A stretch of DNA of 64,000 nt from Drosophila pseudoobscura (taxonomy: Eukaryota > Arthropoda > Insecta > Diptera > Drosophilidae), in assembly GCF_009870125.1 (NCBI RefSeq), contig NC_046683.1, positions 3,534,001 through 3,598,000 of the forward strand. The letters run 5' to 3'. The notes under the pieces are model-generated. The model had not been told where the DNA came from and made no database searches. It was given only the letters and a program-made list of their open reading frames with translations. The translations under genes and the position numbers were made by a program. Every line of letters starts with the position of its first letter. The stretch's first letter is position 1. Shown here piece after piece: positions 55,001 through 64,000 of the stretch.

Positions 55001-58000
55001 AAGAAAGATATTTCTCTTTCCAATTCGCTGAGTTTGCATCTGTTGAACTGCTTGCTGGGTGTACAGTGAACTGCTTGCCAAAGAGGGGAACGGCTCGAAG
55101 CAGTTAAAAATTCCCTTTGCACACTGCTTGTGAGTCCTGCGATCCACAATAACTGAGTTTCTTAAGCGACCAACTGCCTTACCTTCTTTACCAAATGGCT
55201 TCCACAGAAGTCAACCGTTAAGCTGCTTGAACGGTTCGAATATATTCCGCAAGCATAGCCCTTGCATAGCCCCTCACAGCTCTTAAGCCACTCCTCAGCT
55301 GAAAACGGATAGAAACTCTTGTTCGAACTGCATTCCATGCTGGTCCCTTTACTATTTGGCTTTCTCGTTTAAGCCTGGCTTATTCCAGTCAGTTTATAGA
55401 AATCTCTGCTGAGCTCTCCATCGATTTCAATTGTTAATCATCGCCTGGAGTGGAGTTACAATAATACTGCCATAAGCATTTGTGTAACTATGATTAGCTT
55501 TGTCTCTCCTCCTCGCCATTGCACGCGCTCTGGCCACACACACACACACACACTCACACAGCCTTGCCCCATTCTGCGGCCTTCTCCGCCCAGCGGTCTG
55601 TCTTTCTGTCTGCCATTGGGCTACTTAATTACGAGCCAAAAGTGTTGCAAATGTCGTTGTCCCTGCTCGTTCACCTACCGCCAAACCGCCAGACCCCTAC
55701 AGACTTCGTCTGTATATTGTCCTCCCCAGCCTTTCTGTGCTCTCATTGCAACCGGCAGCCCCTAGCAGACCCTTCAGTTTCTCCATTGCCTGCCATCTCC
55801 ATCCCTTGTCTGGTGTCCGGTCTACAGACCACAATTATTTCCGTTTTAATGCTGCCTCTACCTCCACTTCCACCTCCGTCTCCTCCGCCGCATCTTCTTG
55901 GCCATTTGCTCGTCTCCTTTTTGCTCCCTTTTGCTCCTTTTTATTTCCGTTTGGTGTGCGCTCCCCTCTCTCGCTCTTCTCTTTTCTTGCGCTAGTGGGC
56001 GTGTCGGATGCTTTTAGCGTTTTAATTAAATTTGATGTTTATTGAACTTATGACTGCCGCGAAAGAGTTTTTCTGAAGTTTGGAGAATCTGCTCCTGATG
56101 TTGCCCCACCATTCAGTCTTTTGTCTGCCACTCTGCCCCATGCTGCGGCAGCTTCATTAAACCGAAAAGCATACTATGTGGCTGCATAGAGCTGCTATTA
56201 GTGGTGGAGCCGAGGCGCCGCCCCTCCTAAGCACCCGCCTGGCGTTTGTCTAAAGCTTAATGCGCGCCACAAAGTATGCAACGAATTTGAATTTAATTTG
56301 CAATGCAGTGGAAACGTCCCCCTCTCCCTCGTCCCACCCCAATGCTTTTGACTCCGCCAGCAGCACGTGCGTGCGATCGGGTATATATCTGCCACAGAAA
56401 TGACAGTTGTAGTACCCACCGCCCCCCTCCGCCCCCTTTGCACACCTCTCATCGCAAGCTCTTCTTCTTTTCACCAGCAAAGGGTGGAACGTCTTACGTG
56501 TCAGTGGAGCTCCACGTTCCATCGCTCCATCGCTCCATCGCTCCATTGATGTGTGCTTGCCAGTTCCTTGGGTTGCACTTTTTCTAATTCTGATGCAGGA
56601 TCTGCTTCTGCCTTCAGTGCTGCGGCTGTTCCCACAGAACCAAAAGAAAGTATTGGGCAACCACTGACGCTGCACTTTCACCGGACCCGCTGCTGACACG
56701 TTGAGATTGAGGCTCTGGCTCTCGCTGGCTGTTATTTTTTTACTGTTTTTTTTTCGGTGTCATGCCATTGGAATTAGTAGAGCAATTCTCTTCGGTTGAG
56801 TTTTCAGTTTTTCAGCTCTCCAGCTCTCACCGAACTCGAAGGCGGTCGGTTGGTCGGTCGGTTGGTCGGTCCAGGTCGCCCAGGCGGCTGCTCTAATGAA
56901 TTTGCATTTTTTATAAATCCCCATTGATGTGCTCCAGTTCTGGATTCTGGCCAGGCGATTGCGCTGCACTCTTCATTCATACCCTTTGCTGCCGCGCGAG
57001 AAAGGTATTTGTATTTTCCCGACAAGCTTGTCCCGGAAGATGTTTAGAGGGTACTTCCTTTTCGAATATTCAAAAGATTTGTGCGAGAACCAAAAGAAAG
57101 TATTGGGCAATTATCTAAAGGAAATGCAATAACCTTTAGCGAAGATATCTTTGGGGATACGGGAACAGACTTCTACCTTGAAGTACTCCCAATATATCCT
57201 AGAAAGAAAATTTCCGAATATGAAATACAATCCATCAATCTGCAAGGGTATTTAAAGCCTTCATCAAGCCTTCAACGTAGTTTTCGTTGCAAGCTTGTTG
57301 CATTCAATGTGTGTCATGGGGCATGGGGCTCGGGGCGTGGCATGTGAACACGCCTAGTCGGAGTATTAGGGCCATCTCAACCTTCTCAACCCTTGACTGA
57401 TGGACACTGAGTGCTGCTGCTGGTGCTGCTGCTGAAAATCCAGGCCTCTCTCTTCTTTTTTTTGTTGAGCCGGCCCGAAATGTTTGGACGTGCTTGCAAA
57501 TGGGGAAATGTGGAAATTTCGTGCTCAATCAAATCAAAGTCAGTGGCACCTTTGAAACTTTCGGAACGAAAAACGAGTGACTGCTCTGTGCGGCCATGGG
57601 TGAGGAAGAGTTCTCGGACGTCCCAAAAGACTCATGAATATAGCTCGTATTGATTACCAGAGTATCATATCCCCATGTTTTTTGGGGCCCTGAACACGAA
57701 TTTTTCTTCTAATTTCAAAAAATCAATATGGTTGAATAATGGTGGAAACTTATTTGAAAATCTCATAAAAGTTGCATAAAACTCGTCAGTCGGGGGCTTT
57801 TGGAGTCGCTGATTACAAATTTAATGTCAGTTTTAAAAAATTAAAAATGGTGAAGAAAAAAACCTAACGTGATGGACACCAAAATACATAGGGATATAAT
57901 ACTCTGGTCAGACGCGCACGACACTTTTGTTTTTTCTTGCGGGACTGTGATTGAAACTGCAAAACGAGTGGGTGGCAACCCTGGCCAGAGTTGTTCAGAG

Positions 58001-58559
58001 TTAATTGGATGCATTGCTTGGGACTCTTGTTCGTGTTCCATCGACCGTCCTCGACCATTGGCATTGAGAGTGGCATTTCCCCAACGGCATCATTAGCCTC
58101 TTGCCCCAAAAGTCTTAAACTCGAATTAAAAAGGGTTCTCTCTCGCTCTCCTTTTTCTCTCATTTTCGTCTGTTTTCTCCGTCTGTATTTCTGTGGGAAT
58201 TCCCCCAGTGGTACGTACCGCCCGGCTCCTTAGCTTAGCGGCGGCATTAACTACAAGTCGTTATTATTGTCTAGGGCATTCATCGGCCACTGCCACTGTG
58301 ACTGCCACTGCGACTGCGACTAACCCAAATAGCTGTAGCTGCCTCTCTCTTTCTCCCACTCGCCATCTCTTTCCATCTCTTCCACGTCCATGTCTTGTGT
58401 GGCAGAGTCAGAATTCCAATTTGTATTTGGATTTTGGATGGGCGTTAATACGCACTGATGACGCTGACGAGGACGACGACGAGGACGAGGACGAGCACAA
58501 TGTTGATGCTAGGGGATAAGGACGAGAAGTCCACTCATGTGTGATTGCTTCTCTCTGTT

Positions 58560-58564
<5 letters not shown>
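52090..58564. other. Gene-free region with simple repeats
   Basis: No gene I can support. Contains CT-rich blocks near 54630-54660, a CA run at 55536-55552, TCGGT repeats near 56845-56870, CATCGCTC repeats near 56519-56545 and the 24 bp direct repeat described separately. Open frames here lack family features. Confidence 0.5.
56637..57110. repeat. 24 bp exact direct repeat, 450 bp apart
   Basis: The 24 bp starting GAACCAAAAGAAAGTATTGG occur at 56637-56660 and again at 57087-57110; flanks are unrelated. Confidence 0.85.

Positions 58565-58590
<26 letters not shown>
58565..58590. repeat. (GT)n microsatellite
   Basis: Thirteen GT units. Confidence 0.9.
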
Positions 58591-58591
<1 letters not shown>

Positions 58592-61500
58592 GACTACGGG
58601 AATCCTTCAGTTCTCTACTATGATGTTCAGCTGCTTAGAAACGCTAGAAAGATTATCGCCATTACAATTCTGTTAAATTATATTTTACGTGTGGTATTTG
58701 CAGCATATCTTAGAAATCCACTTTTGCCAAAAAAAAATATGATTTCGTTTTCGCGAATATTTTGTGAAACTTTCACTAAAGAAAGCCCTTTCATTGCAGG
58801 ATGTCAGCCCTGACTGCTGGATCTATTCAATGCCATGTATGAACATATCTGTGTGTAGGTGTAGGTGCATGCCTCCTCCATCTGATTGTGTGCGACATGA
58901 ACCACAGGGGAAATTAAAGATACATTAAATGCCCGCCAGCCGAAGGAAGCGAGTGCCGTGCCCGAACCGTGCTCATTCTCCTACCGAAATACATGGTGCC
59001 ATTGCCACGCCCCACCACTTCTTCTGGCCCCAAAGCTACTTTCAAGTCTTATGGGCAATTTGTTGTACTTTTGTCTTCCTGTCGTTCTGTCTCCGCCTCT
59101 GGCATTTATTGTTCGGGCATTTACTCGTATCCAGGCAGGTCGCCCGCTCGGCCGTTTTGGAGGCGGCCAGAATATTCCACTAATTAAATTATCGACAAGT
59201 TTTGTCGCATAAAAGCAAACTGTTGCCCCCGAGTGCCGAAGCAGCAGCAGAGAAAAAAAAGAATTAGATGGAATAAAAGTGGCTGTGGCACAAGTTTAAT
59301 CAAAGTTTTTGGCCGCTCGATTTTAATGAGGAACTTTTGCACATAAATAGAACTTAATTTTCTATTACTGGACTACCCACCTAGCCACCGGCACCAAGCC
59401 CCCCCGCCGCCACTTCATCCCAGGCTCGCTTTCATCGTTGAACAAAAGCTCAATGTCATGGCTGGTGGCATGGTGGCATGGTGGCGCCCGGGGGGCTGGT
59501 GGTCTCCCAAAAACACTGTCGCCAGACCCAGAGACCAAATATATTGCTCGGCAAACTTTTATGTTTTAATATTTAATTAAAATTTTGTGTAACGTTTTGT
59601 TAATGAATTCCTATTTGACGCGCCGCCGCTCGTTGCACGTGTCGCGTCCTGGCCACAGGCTCAACGGCCATCCGGTTCGACCCGCCCCCGCCCCCTCCCT
59701 CACACGATACCCTCCACCCTGCCCCACCCTGCGCCTAGACCTGAATTTATTCAGGTTTTTTTTTCCAGGATTTCCCTCTTTTGTTGGGGGCAGGGGACTA
59801 GAGATGTGCGCCAGTGTTGGGCAGCTATAGACAGTGCTGGTTAACGAAAAATATTAAGAATATTGCAAATAGAAAAAAAATAATGCAAAGGATAGAAGAA
59901 GCTTTGTAATGTTTTGTAATAACAGTGTTGGTAAACTTACATGGGTTTTTGGCTTCCGAAAGTTCTACACTTTCTAGCGATACAAGTATCTGAAAATACA
60001 AATGCACTGGGTGATAAATGACTCTACAACATAACATTTGTGGTAAATAATGTTTATAAGATAATATTAAAATATCCCTTTGTATTCCCCCTTGTTCCAT
60101 ACTAAGCCCAGTGCTGGTTAACGTAGATTAGGCTGAGCTTAAGGTCCCTCTCAGGTGTCCATCTCTATCATCCCATTGCGTGTTGGTTTCCGGTCATTCG
60201 TGTTTTCTCTTTTTTTTTCTGTGTGTTTCATGTTGTATTCCTTTTTTTCTTCTTCTTTTTTGAATACCCAAAGGTATGGTAAATTTATGAAATGATTTTA
60301 ATTAGCTCAACGCTTTTCGTTGTTTCGTTGTTGCCCCCGAAACACACAAACACACAGGAGGGAAAAAAACAAGAGGCAGCCATGGATCCAGGCCCTGGGA
60401 TGATGGCTGCAGGGGTCTTCAGTGTTTTGACCATTTTTATGCCGTTTTAATTTGAGGAATAGGACACACAAAAAAAAGGGAAAGTTTTCGCCTGGGAAAC
60501 AGAAAATCTGCCATTGGAAAACATCAAACATATAACAAAAAAAAAAACCAAAAATATCCGGCACCAGCATTAAAAACCGGGCGCTAAAGAAAGCGTATAA
60601 CATAAAATCAACTAAAAAGTTTTCATTGTGGCAAGCTGTAAAGCTGCAAATGGGGGGCAGGCAGTGGTCGAAGGGAGGGGCACATGCCAGCATAATGAGC
60701 AATTATAGAAACAACAAACAAGAGCGGTAAAAGTTATGACTGCGACAGCGACAGCGACGACGCTTGTCAAAAGGCTTCCCCATCACCATCCCCATCGCCA
60801 TCCCCATCGCCATCGCCATCTCCATTCCCACTCTATCCATAAAAGTTTTCTGTAATATTAACTGGTTCTGGGCTCTCGGTTCGGGGCGTAAGATCATTAA
60901 CTATGGATATGTTCTGGGGGATGTTCCACAAATTGAGTTGTAAACTTTGTTCGGGAATTGCATGGCGAAACGCCATAGCGTCGGACACTAGTTTATTTAT
61001 TGTACTGCCTCGGAGCCTAACTATCCTTTGAGGGGCATGGAACTTAGTTTGGTAACTCTACTTTCGGCTAGTATAAGTTAGTTATAGATAACGTTTAATA
61101 GGTAAGTATATCAATTATACTCCTGCCAGTCCTTTGACCATAGAACCTATAGCTACATCTATATATTTTACAGAATATCTTAGGACTAACGCAAAGTTAC
61201 TTCGGAAACAAACTTCTTCCCAGTGTAAGCAGCATTGCCAGGGGTAGAATTACCGACTTTAGAGTCGGAAAATGCACAGTTTTATAGGGAATACACCTGA
61301 AACTGAAACTCAAACAAATTCTTTCGTTGCCAACAGTGTGGCAGTGTTTCAGGAATAGTTTCCCAGCTGTCAGCTGGGGATCTGCAGCAGTTTCACAGCT
61401 GTCATACCGCTTCGCTTCGCTTCTCCGGTAGCTGCCACTCTTCTGCCAGGCTTCCGCTTCCACCCTGCCCCAACTGTAGGCCCGGACAGCATTTGAGCGC

Positions 61501-63099
61501 ATTAAAAAGTTAGCAGATCTTTTTCCCCAGCCCAAGCCCCAGACCCTGGCCAATGGCCATTCCCATGCCCCGTGGAGCAGCTGGACGAAAGGCTTTATGC
61601 GAATGATGAAAGTGAAATGTGTAAAACCGCACAAGCCCTCGTTTAGGAGCCCAACTCTCGGTCAAACAGAAGCTTGCCTGCCTTTGCCAGCTAATTGCAA
61701 CTAAAAAGCTGCTCATTAAGCCAGCAGGACTTCCCACAGGACCCCCCAGGCCCACTCCGGAACGGCACTCCCCGGAATGGTGCTAAATACAATCAAATTA
61801 GTTGTTTCCGCTTCTGAAATTATGCGACTTCCGGTCCGACAAAATGCTTTCACGTGTGTGTCTGTGCCAGTACCTTTTTTTTTTTTTTATTTTTATGTTT
61901 TTCATTTGGTGCTTCCTTTATTTTGTATTTTGTTCGTTTCAGTGCCTTCCTCTGGGTCATGGGGCGTGGGGCGTGCGGCGAAACGTCAGCAGATTGTCAA
62001 TGATTTCAAGCTGGGGAATACTTGGGAACAGAGAGTGAAGAGAAGGGGCAACGGATCGGAGGCAGTTTAAGTTAATCCGGTGTGTCGCCGGTGGAATCTC
62101 TCAGGACAGATAAAGCCCGGCCATTCGGAGGCAAAGCGATTTCGATTAAATTGGTTCTATACCAGTGACCCCAGCACTCCCTCCACCAAGGTTGTGTAGG
62201 ACCTAGAGCCTCGAATAAATACACAGTAAATATTCTGGAAATCCCAGCTGGCGAGCGAAGCAATGAAAAAGCTGAGAGCCGGTGCCCAAGTGATCGAAGC
62301 TACCAAAGTCCTGCCACCGGGTATGGACATGGAAAGCTTCGATTGATGGATTATAAGAAAGATTCTCCTATGAAAAAGTCACTAAAAAGAAAGAGCGGAG
62401 GACATAAGCTGATGATTTTATCATTTAAAAGTCAGTACCATGGAATAATCATATGAACTTTTGGGCCTCCTACCCTTAGGATAAGAGACAACAATGTTCG
62501 TTTTATGAATAAGATCTAAGCTCACAGAGCTCCATAGCAGAATACAAATATGGTGGTGACCTTTCTTCCTATAAAAACCTATGATCGATCTACAACCGGT
62601 CAAAATATTGAGAGACTCCGGCAGGCCGAAAAAAAGGCCTCGTACGGGGCTAGGCGACCTACTTGGGGATCTTGAAGGCTCTCGGTCGCTCTTTACTTCT
62701 CTTAAAAATAAAAAAAGGTGCTACATTAAACTCGCAATTGAGTTTCGTGATGAAATAATGTTTGCACGTAAATGGCGGAAACTCAAATCTCGAATCTGCA
62801 AGAAAATTGCAAAATATTTTTGGTAGAGATTTTGCAGATGTTTTTCTGTGCTGTGCTCTGCTCTGCTGTGCTGTGTCCACCTGGTGGGCATATTTTGCAT
62901 ACATACGAGTATGCGATGTGTGTGGGAGATGGCAGGTGGGGGGCGGGAGCCGTTTTTCGGCTATCTCTCAGCTAGGAAACGAGCCATGAGGCATGAGGGG
63001 CATGAGGTGAAAATGAGCGTGCCAACCAACTGGCTGCCTTCACGTCGTTTTTGTTGTTTAGTGTGGCACAGTTTTGCTCCCATAGAATGGGGCACACGG

Positions 63100-63134
<35 letters not shown>

Positions 63135-64000
63135 ACTGGCACTGGAACAGGAACAGAAAACAGAAACAGGCATTTGGGGATTTATTTGCATTTTACTTTT
63201 GCACTGCTGTTGCAAATAGTTTTGCCGCAATCTGTGTCGTCTCCTCCGCTGGCTGTACCTTTCTCTAACTGTCTCTGTCTTTCTCGTGTCGCGTTTGAAA
63301 ATTTATGAACTTTTCCATACAGATATTTTAATTTTTTAGTTTCTTTGGCTTTTCCCCCCAAACAACGAGTCCACGTACGGGACTAAGCGCTTAAGGCGCC
63401 GTCTCTCTCTCTCTCTCTCTGTCGCTTCGTCTCGTTTTGCATCTGTCTCCCTCCCCCACTCGTATTCTGTTGTCCATGATGCATGACTATGTAAATAGAC
63501 ATTTTTACACTATGAACACAGTTTTCGGCATATTACAGAGTCAGATTTTATTTCCCTCCTCCGTCCGCAAATTTGTTTGTGCACCGCTCGCTTCTTTTAC
63601 TCCTATTTTTTATGTTTTTTTTTTTTATTTTTTGCATAATTTTATTTGTTAACTTTTTGAATTGCTTCCACCGTTGAGAGGCCACTCTTCCACTCCCTCT
63701 CCCACTCTCGCTCGGCCTTTCTCTCAATTATCATCTGTCTCTATCTCTTTGCATACTTGATGAGCTGTGAAAATATGCCATGTGGACGGTCCAAAATTGT
63801 GTATAATTTACGTTGGCAATTCGTTTTGATGGCAAAGAGGTCAGACGGGGGTCTATTTGTATCTGTTGGAGCCTGTTTTATCCACTGGATATGTATGTGG
63901 CTGGGGTAGATCCTAGGTGAGGCAAACTTTCGGGCATTCGACAGGAATGGGCTTGGGTCTGTTCATTTTTCTGGGGTCCAGGCAGTTGAGATCGATCAAT
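58591..64000. other. Gene-free right end
   Basis: No coding region supported. It holds a CATCxCCATC-type repeat near 60780-60825, poly-T tracts, a GA tract at 63102-63125 and a CT run at 63402-63420. It is intergenic, or an upstream intron of a gene beyond the window. Confidence 0.5.
63102..63125. repeat. (AG)n microsatellite followed by a G run
   Basis: About twelve AG units followed by nine G. GA tracts on fly X arms can act as GAGA-factor/CLAMP or MSL entry sites; that role is only a possibility. Confidence 0.85.

Noticed and set aside
57081-57347. 88-residue frame near the 24 bp repeat
   Set aside because: No domain features; the C-terminal part is a GGGGC/ATGGGGC-like low-complexity run.
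60703-60897. Minus-strand frame with repeated Met/Ala/Gly
   Set aside because: Produced by a CATCxCCATC simple repeat.
47163-64000. tRNA, rRNA or other structured RNA genes
   Set aside because: I looked for tRNA-like B boxes and conserved stems by eye and saw none I could support; a covariance-model scan would be needed.

Overview
This is a eukaryotic, insect-type window: protein genes split by short GT-AG introns, long AT-rich non-coding stretches, many CA/GA microsatellites, and core-promoter motifs typical of flies. The proteins (a Methoprene-tolerant bHLH-PAS receptor, ABCF1, the RPA 14 kDa subunit, the copper ATPase ATP7) identify it as Drosophila. A DINE-1/Helitron-like element with an internal GACA/GACG tract suggests the obscura species group (for example D. 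pseudoobscura or D. miranda), and several genes are X-linked in D. melanogaster, so Muller element A is likely. Species and chromosome arm are inference.

Layout. 1-1499 (-): 5' part of Met, continuing off the left edge. 2948-5800 (+): ABCF1. 6037-6444 (-): RPA3, tail-to-tail with ABCF1. 7502-16370 (+): ATP7, divergent from RPA3 across a promoter-motif-rich kilobase, with a 4.9 kb first intron. 17442-17705 (-): a small SUMO-like protein with no C-terminal di-glycine. 18133-21470 (+): nardilysin-like M16 protein, divergent from the SUMO-like gene. 23066-27338 (-): nine-finger C2H2 protein with a ZAD-like N-terminus. 28374-30150 (-): Cys-loop anion channel subunit. 32339-47162 (-): two-pore-domain potassium channel whose 8.6 kb intron splits the first selectivity filter. 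47.2-64 kb has no gene I can support and holds repeats, a deleted DINE-1 copy and microsatellites; it is intergenic or upstream intron.

The genes do not form one pathway. The left half is mostly housekeeping (translation, DNA replication, copper transport) with compact spacing and DRE/Motif 1/Motif 6 elements. The right half holds two ion-channel genes with large introns, as is common for neuronal genes.

Most notable: (1) an in-frame TGA-C stop inside a continuing coding frame of the potassium channel, followed by a 126-residue coding-like extension across another splice, a candidate stop-codon readthrough; (2) the non-conjugatable SUMO paralogue; (3) two decayed cyclin B-type fragments in opposite orientations inside the channel intron; (4) a 175 bp P-superfamily-like MITE; (5) full and internally deleted DINE-1 copies; (6) a nardilysin-like protein that seems to have Asp for the third zinc ligand. 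All gene models are conceptual splices made by eye; no searches were run.
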